Of a DNA stretch of 52,295 nucleotides, positions 45,921-52,295 are shown piece by piece (within the stretch, counting starts at the first letter, position 1; each line of letters starts with the position of its first letter). This stretch comes from Ferrimicrobium acidiphilum DSM 19497 (GTDB lineage Bacteria > Actinomycetota > Acidimicrobiia > Acidimicrobiales > Acidimicrobiaceae), in NCBI RefSeq assembly GCF_000949255.1, contig NZ_JXUW01000021.1, positions 1-52,295 on the forward strand, given 5' to 3'. The notes beneath the pieces are model-generated. The model was not told the origin of the DNA and did no database searches. It saw only the letters and a program-made list of their open reading frames with translations. A program made the translations under genes and the position numbers.

Positions 45921-47387
45921 GTGAGAGTTGTAGTCATCGGCGCTGGCGCCACTGGTTTGGGCGTAGCCTGGGACCTTACACTTCGTGGGATCGATGTCAC
46001 TGTGGTAGAGGCACGCGAACTTGGTGCTGGCACCTCCGGACGCTTTCATGGGCTGCTCCACAGCGGCGGTAGGTATCTCGTCACTGATCCATCTGCGGCC
46101 AAGGAGTGTTATAGCGAGAACATGCTGTTGCGTCGGATTGCGTGCGACGCAGTGGTGGCAACCGGAGGGTACTTCGTGAAGAAGTTCGGTGATGACAGCA
46201 CCTTCGAGAGTCGTTGGTTGAGCCAGGCCGAAGAGTTGGGAGTGCCCACCCACCCGGTGAAGGTTGCTGAACTGGTTGATGAATTGCCGATGCTGACTCG
46301 CGATGTTCAGCGCGCCCACTGGGTCCCCGATGGCGTCCTCGAGGGGTTCACCATGCTCTCAATGTTGGTACAAGCGATCGAATCACGTGGATCTAGGCTG
46401 TTCGATCACACTAAGGCGATACGGTTGCGACTTGATGGTGATCGTGTGAGCGGTGTCGAGGTCGAAGGTGTGGGCGGGTATCGAGTTCTCGAGTGTGATG
46501 CGGTGGTGAACACAGCCGGCCCATGGGCTGGGATCGTCGCTCGTGATTGGGGTCTCGACATAAAGGTTCAGCCATCATATGGACTGATGCTCATATTCGC
46601 CAATCGCCGCATGAACAAGGTTGTCAACCGGTTAAAACCACCTGGAGATGGAGATATCTTCGTCCCCCATCGAGAGGTGGTTATTCTTGGCACCACCGAT
46701 GTCGCTCAGGGATTACCGGATGCGCCCGAGCCAAGACGTGCCGAGGCGATACGGTTGATGGAGCTGGGAGCTGAGTTGGTTCCAGATCTAGGTTCATGGC
46801 GGGTGCTTCGAGGGTTCACGGGTGTTCGTCCCCTCTACGAACCCTCTGGGGTTACTGGTGATTCACGAACAGTATCGAGGGACTTCGCGGTCCTCGATCA
46901 CGGTGAGACCGACGGTTTGAATGGAGCGTTCTCTGTGTTGGGAGGTAAGTGGACTACGTTTCGCTTGATGGGCGAGGCCCTTGGCGAAAGATTGGCCAAG
47001 GCGCTCAATGTTGATAGCCCAAGCCTCAGTCGTGAGGTTGCTATAGAGCGAAGGCATGTGAGATCGGTGCCGTCTGCTCCGAAAGCTCGTGGAGCCCTGC
47101 TGTGTGAATGTGAGCAGGTATATGAGGCTGACCTAGATGAGTCGACGGCAACTTCGCAGATGCAACGGCGCTTTGATACCTGGTTTGCCATGGGTCCGTG
47201 CCAAGGTACCTTCTGTGCCCACAGAGTGCTAGGTCGAGAGCGAGCTGTGGGTTTCGCTGATGAGCTCTCATCATTGCGGCGAGAGCGTGAACACGGCCTA
47301 AATGCCGTGGGTTGGGGCGCCAGTGCTCGCTTGATTGCGCTCGAGCAGTCGATTGCAGCTCAATCCTTAGGAGAGGATGCCAGATGA
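45921..47387 (+). CDS. glpA: Anaerobic-type glycerol-3-phosphate dehydrogenase subunit A
   Basis: A 488-residue FAD enzyme oxidising sn-glycerol-3-phosphate to dihydroxyacetone phosphate. FAD motif VVIGAGATGLGVAWDLTLRGIDVTVVEA is at the N-terminus, then GTSGRFHGLLHSGGRY, FVPHREVVILGTTD and GVRPLYEPSG. The last 90 residues contain LCECEQVYEAD and GPCQGTFCAHR, the BFD-like [2Fe-2S] domain that marks GlpA as opposed to GlpD. GTG 45921 has GGGAGGGG upstream, and the frame upstream of it passes through the terminator. It is the first gene of glpABC-glpP; the terminator before it could allow GlpP control here too. Confidence 0.92.
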   Translation: MRVVVIGAGATGLGVAWDLTLRGIDVTVVEARELGAGTSGRFHGLLHSGGRYLVTDPSAAKECYSENMLLRRIACDAVVATGGYFVKKFGDDSTFESRWLSQAEELGVPTHPVKVAELVDELPMLTRDVQRAHWVPDGVLEGFTMLSMLVQAIESRGSRLFDHTKAIRLRLDGDRVSGVEVEGVGGYRVLECDAVVNTAGPWAGIVARDWGLDIKVQPSYGLMLIFANRRMNKVVNRLKPPGDGDIFVPHREVVILGTTDVAQGLPDAPEPRRAEAIRLMELGAELVPDLGSWRVLRGFTGVRPLYEPSGVTGDSRTVSRDFAVLDHGETDGLNGAFSVLGGKWTTFRLMGEALGERLAKALNVDSPSLSREVAIERRHVRSVPSAPKARGALLCECEQVYEADLDESTATSQMQRRFDTWFAMGPCQGTFCAHRVLGRERAVGFADELSSLRREREHGLNAVGWGASARLIALEQSIAAQSLGEDAR

Positions 47388-48508
47388 CTAAAGCAGCCAT
47401 AGTAATTGGCCGGGGCCCAGCGGGTTTGCTCAGTGCGAGCTACCTCAGCCAGCGAGGCTGCGAAGTGACTGTCATTGCCGACGCCGAAGGCAGTCTCGCT
47501 ATGTGGCCAAGCGACTTCAGCTTTGGTAGGACCCAAGACGCCCACCAGAGTTTTCCTATTCAGCTGTCGTTAGTAGAGTGGCTGCACTCCTTTCGCGAAC
47601 TAGTCTCGCTCTTCGATACTTTCGGCGTCACCCTTGTTTTGCCCACGATAGAAGGGATCCCTTGCACGGTGACAGCTATTGGTAGGCTTCGACCTACGTT
47701 CGCGACACCGAGCTGGCAGTACTCCTCGATTGAGCCTGAGGATCTTGTCTTTGTCGGGGTAGACGGACTCGCCGACTCCATTGTTGAGGCACAAGTGGCT
47801 AGCTACCGCGAGCACAGCCATCGAGACGCCATTGCCTGCACAATTCCGAAGCCGCCTGGTTGGGACCAGAGCTGGGGAGCGCTCCGTTTCGCAATCTATC
47901 TTGACAGCGACGCTGGCATTGATTGGTTGACCGACCAGTTGAAGTTGGCCTTGAGTGGGCTTCCCGTTGGCAGAGCTGTGGTGCTGCCGCAGGTTCTCGG
48001 ACTTGACCGAACCGACGAAATCATTAGCCGGCTCTCGGCTGAACTTGAACGTAGCGTAGCCGAATTCCCGCTTCTTTCTCCTAGTGTTGGCGGCATACGT
48101 GTGCGGGATCGTTGGGAACGTTGGTTGCGACACCAGGGCGTCCGATTTCTGAGTGGGAGAGTCGAGGAGATCTCGCCAGCGCCAAGGATCGCTTTGGGCG
48201 ACGGTCGAGTCTTCGAGAGCGATTACGTGTTCCTCGCCACCGGCGGTGTTCTTGGTGGCGGTGCAAAAGTCGCTATCGATGGCCATGTCACAGATGGGCT
48301 AGTAAATCGAGGGCTTGGACACATGGAACAACTTAAGGATCTCAATTCACTTGGTCATCGAGATATCGATTGTCTCGGGGATGGGCGAGTGCTGGCGGTT
48401 GGTCGTGCGATGGGTGGCTGGAACCCGAATCGTGATCACAACGGCGGAGCAATGGTGGTGTCGACGGTGAGAGCCGCGCTAGAGATGCATGCGAGGGTAG
48501 ACCTATGA
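47384..48508 (+). CDS. glpB: Anaerobic-type glycerol-3-phosphate dehydrogenase subunit B
   Basis: A 374-residue flavoprotein partner of GlpA. VIGRGPAGLLSASYLSQRGCEVTVIADAEG is the N-terminal dinucleotide fold, FLATGGVLGGG and MGGWNPNRDHNGGAMVVSTVRA close the FAD site. ATG 47384 overlaps the glpA stop (ATGA); the longer frame from 47312 would run inside glpA. The protein is shorter than E. coli GlpB but similar in arrangement. GlpAB oxidises glycerol-3-phosphate and GlpC links it to the membrane quinone pool. Confidence 0.88.
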   Translation: MTKAAIVIGRGPAGLLSASYLSQRGCEVTVIADAEGSLAMWPSDFSFGRTQDAHQSFPIQLSLVEWLHSFRELVSLFDTFGVTLVLPTIEGIPCTVTAIGRLRPTFATPSWQYSSIEPEDLVFVGVDGLADSIVEAQVASYREHSHRDAIACTIPKPPGWDQSWGALRFAIYLDSDAGIDWLTDQLKLALSGLPVGRAVVLPQVLGLDRTDEIISRLSAELERSVAEFPLLSPSVGGIRVRDRWERWLRHQGVRFLSGRVEEISPAPRIALGDGRVFESDYVFLATGGVLGGGAKVAIDGHVTDGLVNRGLGHMEQLKDLNSLGHRDIDCLGDGRVLAVGRAMGGWNPNRDHNGGAMVVSTVRAALEMHARVDL

Positions 48509-49671
48509 GACGATTCGAATATGAGGACGCCTGTATTAAGTGTTCGATATGCGTAACAGCCTGCCCGGTATATCGGGTTGACCAGCAGTTTCCAGGGCCG
48601 AAGGCGCTTGGCCCTGATTGGTATAGACGGCATCAGGCAGGTGAGCAAAAGGCGATGGAGCACGTGATTGATTGTACGTTTTGTCAGCTGTGCGAGGAGG
48701 CCTGTCCCGTTGATGTGCCGATCGCACACCTGATAGCCGAGCACAAACAGTTTGCGAACCAGTCGCCACGACTTAAGTTGCGCGACTATCTATTGACCCA
48801 CCCTCAGTGGTTAGCGATGGCTCCATCCTTGGTGAAGGCTCCAAAGCAGCTAGGCGTGCCCCTTGGGGTGAGTGCAAAGACACAGTGGCCGACACCCTCT
48901 CCGACGAAACGCAACTATCGCCACCAGTCGACTCGACGGCACTACGACGGTCGCACTGTCGGTATCTATGTCGACTGCTTTACCCGAGGATTCGACTCAG
49001 AGACACTGCTCGCCGCGACTGCTATCCTCCAGCGGTTAGGGTTCAACACGGTAAACCTGCCCACTGCAAGCCATTGTTGTGGCGCCGCCGCTTACGCCTC
49101 GGGCCTGATTGGCGAGGCCGAGCGGACTGCTAAGGTGACTCATCGTGCGCTTCGGAGGATGACGAGCCAGCTTGAGGCTATTGTTACTTTGAACGCCACC
49201 TGCGATGACACCTTGCGTGTCGAGTGGCCGCGTTATTTCGGATTGACACTTTCGGTGCCGGTAACCCCGTTTGTAGAGTTCGTACTTGCCAACGCGAATC
49301 CTAGCTTCTTCGCTGAGCTGCGTTCGAGACCATCTCAAGGGGTTCTCTACACCCATGCAACCTGCCGCTCCAAAGCGGCAAAGGGGGAGGGGACGCTTTT
49401 TTCACTTGTTCAGCAGGCAAGTGAGCAGGGTCCTCGGATTCTGGAGATTAGCTGCTGTGGTGCTGCTGGTTCCTATGCGTTTAAGTCAGAACACACCGAG
49501 GTCGCCAGGGCGTTGGGTGGTCGAGCCGCTCGGGCCATCGATGAGCCAGGTATGATTCTCACCGATAGCGGTACATGTGCGATCCATCTTGAGGAGTTGA
49601 CTGGCTACCGCAGTGTACACCCTGCTCGATGGATGCAGTCTCAGCTTTCAAGCACGGAGGTGTTGCAGTGA
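48505..49671 (+). CDS. glpC: Anaerobic-type glycerol-3-phosphate dehydrogenase subunit C
   Basis: A 388-residue iron-sulfur protein. Two [4Fe-4S] ferredoxin motifs are at the N-terminus (CIKCSICVTACPVYRV and CTFCQLCEEACPVDVP). Two CCG-type domains follow (SHCCGAAAYASG and SCCGAAGSYAFK). It passes electrons from GlpAB to the quinone pool. ATG 48505 overlaps the glpB stop (ATGA). The last codons overlap the glpP start, so all four genes are translationally linked. Confidence 0.93.
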   Translation: MRRFEYEDACIKCSICVTACPVYRVDQQFPGPKALGPDWYRRHQAGEQKAMEHVIDCTFCQLCEEACPVDVPIAHLIAEHKQFANQSPRLKLRDYLLTHPQWLAMAPSLVKAPKQLGVPLGVSAKTQWPTPSPTKRNYRHQSTRRHYDGRTVGIYVDCFTRGFDSETLLAATAILQRLGFNTVNLPTASHCCGAAAYASGLIGEAERTAKVTHRALRRMTSQLEAIVTLNATCDDTLRVEWPRYFGLTLSVPVTPFVEFVLANANPSFFAELRSRPSQGVLYTHATCRSKAAKGEGTLFSLVQQASEQGPRILEISCCGAAGSYAFKSEHTEVARALGGRAARAIDEPGMILTDSGTCAIHLEELTGYRSVHPARWMQSQLSSTEVLQ

Positions 49672-50258
49672 CTTCGCGTCCTGATGCTATTGACCCAGAC
49701 GAGATTCCAAAGATCATATTTGCGGCCAGAGACCCAGCTGACGTGCTCGCTATGGTGGCTGACACCGAGCCCACTTGGGTCTTCCTGCTTGGCGGCAATG
49801 CTGGAGAGGTGTTGGGTGCCTCCAAGCTGTTGAGTGATCGAGGATTTAAGGTCTTTGTCCATGTAGATATGCTGCATGGTATCACCAATGATGGTGAGGG
49901 AATTCGCCTACTTGCTAACCTTGGCCATCCAGCTGGGGTTATCACGACGCACCCATCAGCAGTGATCGCCGCCAAGAAGGTAGGGTTGCTGGCGATCGAG
50001 CGCATTTTTCTGCTAGATAGCTCTTCCGTTGACTCTGGGCTTCGCAACGTCGCTCGCACTCAGCCTGATGCGGTTGAGGTGTTGCCAGGTGTTTTGCCAG
50101 ATCAGATCACGACGGTCGTTGACGCCATTTCTGTGCCGCTTATTGCTGGTGGATTAATTACGCGCATCGACCAAGTAACGGCGGCGCTAAAGGCTGGGGC
50201 ACTTGGGGTATCGACCAGTTCAGGTCTACTACTCGCTCATGCCCAGGGTCTGGCTTAG
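49668..50258 (+). CDS. glpP: GlpP-family glycerol regulator (antiterminator)
   Basis: A 196-residue TIM-barrel-like protein. PKIIFAARDPADVLAMV, FVHVDMLHGI, GVITTHPSAVIAAKK, IERIFLLDSSS, AVEVLPGVLP and PLIAGGLI match the GlpP family. In Bacillus, GlpP bound to glycerol-3-phosphate binds nascent glp mRNA leaders and prevents termination at hairpins before glpFK and glpD. GTG 49668 overlaps the glpC stop (GTGA) and has GGAGG upstream. A terminator-bearing leader is found 650 bp downstream (50915-50947), a natural target. No RNA-binding domain is separately visible. Confidence 0.88.
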   Translation: MTSRPDAIDPDEIPKIIFAARDPADVLAMVADTEPTWVFLLGGNAGEVLGASKLLSDRGFKVFVHVDMLHGITNDGEGIRLLANLGHPAGVITTHPSAVIAAKKVGLLAIERIFLLDSSSVDSGLRNVARTQPDAVEVLPGVLPDQITTVVDAISVPLIAGGLITRIDQVTAALKAGALGVSTSSGLLLAHAQGLA

Positions 50259-50329
50259 GATTGCTTGCTATGAGTGAGACTGGAAAGAGCACGAAGAGGA
50301 GATATATAACACTGTGACAAGGAGGATCG

Positions 50330-50602
50330 ATGGCAGCTAGACGATTGCGAGTTATTGACCCATCGGGACTCCATGCCAGACCTGCAGCTCGGTTCGTAAG
50401 GGCTATGCATGCTGCAGGAGTAGAAGGCACGGTGTCCAAGGGCGACAAGGTGGCTAGTGTTGGTAGCATTCTGGAGATTCTTGGCCTTGGAGTCGATGCC
50501 GGGGAGGTGATCGTACTGGACCTTAGCGAACAGGCCGACGATGTCATTGCTAGTCTCGCTGACCTTATTGAGCCCTGCAATGATAATGGTGAGAGCTTGT
50601 GA
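50330..50602 (+). CDS. ptsH: HPr-family phosphocarrier protein
   Basis: A 90-residue HPr. The phosphorylated His is in GLHARPAARFVRA (near residue 16) and SVGSILEILGLGVDAGEVI holds the usual Ser region. HPr accepts phosphate from enzyme I for PTS transport or regulation; in actinobacteria it can also serve a dihydroxyacetone-kinase phosphotransfer system. The gene lies 71 bp after glpP with a strong AAGGAGG ribosome site, so it belongs to the glycerol block. No enzyme I or permease is in the window. Phospho-HPr control of glycerol metabolism is inference. Confidence 0.93.
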   Translation: MAARRLRVIDPSGLHARPAARFVRAMHAAGVEGTVSKGDKVASVGSILEILGLGVDAGEVIVLDLSEQADDVIASLADLIEPCNDNGESL

Positions 50603-50989
50603 TTTAGGCTTGAGTGATTCTAGATTTGGATTCACGTCAGTGTAGTAGCACTCATGTAAAGTGAGCTCCCGTTGCTAAGCTTCCTGTTCTTTATTAGAAT
50701 CCTGAGTTTCGGCATGAAGTAAAATGGTGGCTATTCTCGAAGCTTTCGATCTGCCTGCTTCGGGTTTCAATGTCTGCTGACCAAAACAGGGGCGATCAGT
50801 CTATTGTGATCAGCTAAATATGTAAACATAGCAAGAAGTGGGAATAAAAATCTGGTTTCGTGCGCATGCCCTGTAAGAATAGTGTACCATCGAGGGTGGG
50901 TGGGAGAAACTGAGAACCCAAGTCCTTGGTTAGGGCTTGGGTTTTTTGCTGTTTTGATCCACCTATGGTTCCGCGAGAAGGAGTAAGTA
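50603..50989 (+). promoter_or_regulatory. Leader region with antiterminator target upstream of glpF-like gene
   Basis: About 390 bp between the HPr gene and a truncated ORF. It holds a possible promoter (TTGTGA at about 50805, 17 bp, CATAGC) and a GATCA palindrome, then the intrinsic terminator at 50915-50947, and AGAAGGAG just before the ORF. Terminator-in-leader with glpP upstream is the classic GlpP arrangement. The GlpP link is inferred. Confidence 0.45.
50915..50952 (+). terminator. Leader intrinsic terminator (candidate GlpP site)
   Basis: A hairpin with arms ACCCAAG...CC and GG...CTTGGGT is followed by TTTTTT. It precedes the ribosome site of the truncated glpF-like ORF by about 30 bp and follows no open gene, so it works as a leader attenuator more plausibly than as an end-of-gene terminator. 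Confidence 0.8.
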
Positions 50990-51076
50990 ATGGCTACGAA
51001 AGTGCGATATGGTAAAACCGGTTGGCGCGCTACCGCTTGGGGAGAGCTGCTATCAGAGTATTTAGGGCTCTATTGA
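50990..51076 (+). pseudogene. glpF: 5' fragment of a probable glycerol facilitator gene
   Basis: ATG 50990 with AGAAGGAG upstream gives MATKVRYGKTGWRATAWGEL then LSEYLG, the start of the first helix of aquaporin/glycerol facilitators, whose usual continuation is T-x-hydrophobic. The frame runs straight into the ISL3 end (GGGCTCTATTGACATTC from about 51065) and stops at 51076. The gene name rests on this short N-terminus plus the GlpP leader and glp neighbours. It is non-functional unless the rest lies beyond the insertions and is reconstituted. The match is too short for certainty. Confidence 0.5.
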
Positions 51077-51613
51077 CATTCATGTGGATAAACTCGCCCT
51101 TTCATAGGGTAACTTCAAGTCAATCGGTCCACAAGCTAGCATCACCAGGGCCAGGGTAGCCTTGGCGGAGTGAAACCCATACGAGCGGGCAATGATGGAG
51201 CGAACTTTGGTGTTGAGTCCCTCGACCCTTCCATTGGATACCCCAAGTCTGATGGAGGCAAGTATCCCGTCTCGATGAGTTCGGATGGTCTTTGAGAGTC
51301 GGATGAAACTCGATAGTCGTGAGCGTGAGGCTCGCTTGCACCAGTGATCGAGCATCTCATTCACCTCGTCGATTTCGAGGTCTCCAGCAAAGATCGCCCG
51401 TAGGGACTCCTTCATCTCATAGGCTCGCCATAGGGCTCCTCCTCGTTGTTTGATGGCTAAGAGGGCTAGTCCTTGACGCTTGGTTAGGGTTCCTGGATTC
51501 TTCAACAGTGCCCACCGTGCCCCAGCGAACTTACGGGCATAGACAGGAGAGGGAAGCTTTCTCATCTCCCGCCAGAGATCCTTGCGTACCTCCTCTAGGG
51601 CCTCGGTTCCCAA
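51065..51613 (-). mobile_element. ISL3-family insertion sequence (left part)
   Basis: Inserted in the glpF-like ORF. The end begins about 51065 with GGGCTCTATTGACATTC, consistent with ISL3 inverted repeats that start GGG/GGC-CT. The transposase runs almost to this end, as in ISL3. The rest of the element and its other end are beyond the right edge, after the intron. Confidence 0.7.
51080..51613 (-). CDS. ISL3-family transposase, 3' part interrupted by a group II intron
   Basis: 177 codons of a DDE transposase C-terminal half, reading ELRKLPSPVYARKFAGARWALLKNPGTL-like sequence, then LALLAIKQRGGALWRAYEMKESLRAIFAGD, NGRVEGLNTKVRSIIARSYGFHSAKATLALVMLACG. These are the conserved blocks of ISL3 transposases, including the final catalytic Glu in GRVEGLN. 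It differs from the remnant at 1.2 kb. The apparent TTG start at 51613 is an exon boundary. The intron sits directly upstream in reading direction, so splicing could restore the gene. The 5' exon is outside the window. Confidence 0.85.
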   Translation of the reverse strand: MGTEALEEVRKDLWREMRKLPSPVYARKFAGARWALLKNPGTLTKRQGLALLAIKQRGGALWRAYEMKESLRAIFAGDLEIDEVNEMLDHWCKRASRSRLSSFIRLSKTIRTHRDGILASIRLGVSNGRVEGLNTKVRSIIARSYGFHSAKATLALVMLACGPIDLKLPYERASLST

Positions 51614-51676
51614 GTAGGGTCGGACCAGAGCGCCCTACCAACGTTTCCGCTGGTGGGTTTCTCTGGTCCGCCCTCC

Positions 51677-51710
51677 GAACCGGACTTGCGACTTCCACCG
51701 CATCCGGCTC
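51677..51710 (-). ncRNA. Group II intron domain V
   Basis: A 34-nt hairpin with the catalytic triad region near the start, a GAAGTCGC...loop and GGTTC at the end, matching the consensus of bacterial domain V almost exactly. It forms the catalytic centre of the ribozyme. Confidence 0.92.
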
Positions 51711-51732
51711 TCCCCGAACCCATGCCATCTGG

Positions 51733-52293
51733 CTAAGATGCCTTCTCCTCTATCCCCGCCCACGGTGAAGGGATTGCCGCACCACGATAGCGGTAACGGG
51801 TCACTTGGACTGACCTGCAGTCAAAGAGTACTTCACCGTCTTGCTCGGGCATCCAGGCGTTGGCCAGGTAATGCCGTCGCAACCACCCCCAGTTCGCACG
51901 GCGATATTTCCGCCGTAGCCAGTGCACTACCCTTAGCCAGGTGTACTGGTGTAGGTAGGCGAAGCTATCTTTGGATACGCCATGTCGGAAGTAGTTTGTC
52001 CAGCCCCTCAGAACACCATTAATCTGGCGCAAGAGACTAGAGAGCGGGTTATTCGTTCCCTGTTTGGTAATCGCCTTAACCTTGGCTTTGATCGAGGAGA
52101 GCGACTTCTTCGACGGCCAGGTATAGACGTATGCCTTGTTTGATCCTCTCTTGGTCTGTCGCTGGATGCGAAAGCCGAGAAAGTCAAACCCCTCGTCAAT
52201 GTGGACGGTCATCGTCTTCTCCGGTGATAGGCGTAGACCTACCTGGGAGAGTACCACCGCAACCTCGGCTCGCAAGGCCTCGGTATGTTCCTT
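51733..52293 (-). CDS. ltrA: Group II intron-encoded reverse transcriptase/maturase, C-terminal part
   Basis: The visible 187 residues cover the end of the RT domain and the maturase (X) domain. RLSPEKTMTVHIDEGFDFLGFRIQR is the RT-thumb signature; LRQINGVLRGWTNYFRHGVSKDSFAYLHQYTWLRVVHWLRRKY is domain X. The C-terminus ends shortly after (RYRGAAIPSPWAGI) with no HNH endonuclease, as in endonuclease-lacking bacterial IEPs. The N-terminal RT catalytic domain is outside the window. The frame is intact up to the edge. Confidence 0.92.
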   Translation of the reverse strand, partial: KEHTEALRAEVAVVLSQVGLRLSPEKTMTVHIDEGFDFLGFRIQRQTKRGSNKAYVYTWPSKKSLSSIKAKVKAITKQGTNNPLSSLLRQINGVLRGWTNYFRHGVSKDSFAYLHQYTWLRVVHWLRRKYRRANWGWLRRHYLANAWMPEQDGEVLFDCRSVQVTRYRYRGAAIPSPWAGIEEKAS

Positions 52294-52295
52294 AG

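Larger units (their letters stand above)
51614..52295 (-). mobile_element. Group II intron, 3' part
   Basis: On minus, a textbook domain V (GAGCCGGATGCGG, then TGGAAGTCGCAAGTCCGGTTC, 51710-51677) is followed by a domain VI-like hairpin and a 3' end in GACCCTAC at 51614. Immediately after that the ISL3 transposase frame resumes. The intron continues past the right edge. Confidence 0.9.

Overview
The window looks like chromosome from an acidophilic actinobacterium of the class Acidimicrobiia (Ferrimicrobium/Acidimicrobium-like). The basis is the actinobacterial 16S rRNA, a bacterial proteasome activator (Bpa), a mycofactocin locus, an actinobacterial-type RpiB, intermediate GC and frequent GTG/TTG starts. 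The genus is inference; no database search was possible.

Layout. 1-1.4 kb: decayed IS21 (istB with two frameshifts) and an ISL3 transposase remnant. 1.7-6.2 kb: two divergent operons, an NnrS-like membrane protein plus hemerythrin-DUF2249 fusion on minus, and DUF2249, DUF59, an unknown protein and a CopD-like membrane protein on plus. They share a TTCTAGT-N4-AGTAGA promoter motif and resemble NO/nitrosative-stress or Fe-S maintenance modules. 6.2-8.2 kb: TnpB-family remnants around a glutathione peroxidase. 8.4-17.6 kb: an Rrf2 regulator and a GNAT/acyl-CoA-synthetase fusion on minus; on plus a phosphodiesterase, Bpa, RpiB, a secreted hydrolase, an amidase and a PaaZ/BoxD-like aldehyde dehydrogenase, mostly overlapping by 4 bp or more. 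17.6-18.55 kb: a broken TnpB element ending about 30 bp before mftA. 18.6-24.8 kb: mycofactocin locus: mftA (44-aa precursor ending IDGICGVY), mftB, mftC, then a GAF-GGDEF diguanylate cyclase and a class III aminotransferase, with mftE and a mycofactocin-type SDR facing them. mftD, mftF and mftR are not in the window.

25.1-32.3 kb: SixA, exonuclease VII (xseA-xseB), tRNA-Arg(CCT), an IS607 end remnant, an extended SDR, an ABC-F ATPase and an APC permease. 32.36-34.7 kb: a near-complete but dead IS607 element. 35-36.4 kb: a DHA2 MFS exporter. 36.5-41.9 kb: an rRNA operon (leader, 16S, tRNA-free spacer, 23S, 5S, terminator). 42-45.7 kb: DUF202 protein, aldo/keto reductase, small membrane protein, Asp/Asn beta-hydroxylase. 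45.9-51 kb: glycerol-3-phosphate block glpA-glpB-glpC-glpP plus an HPr gene, then a leader with an intrinsic terminator and the first codons of a probable glpF. That gene is cut by an ISL3 insertion whose transposase is itself split by a group II intron running off the right edge.

Main points of interest: a glycerol regulon whose likely GlpP target gene was destroyed by nested mobile elements; a mycofactocin locus wired to a c-di-GMP synthase, with omega-RNA-like TnpB DNA upstream of the precursor gene; a shared promoter motif in the hemerythrin/DUF2249 module; and several related TnpB-element ends abutting host genes.
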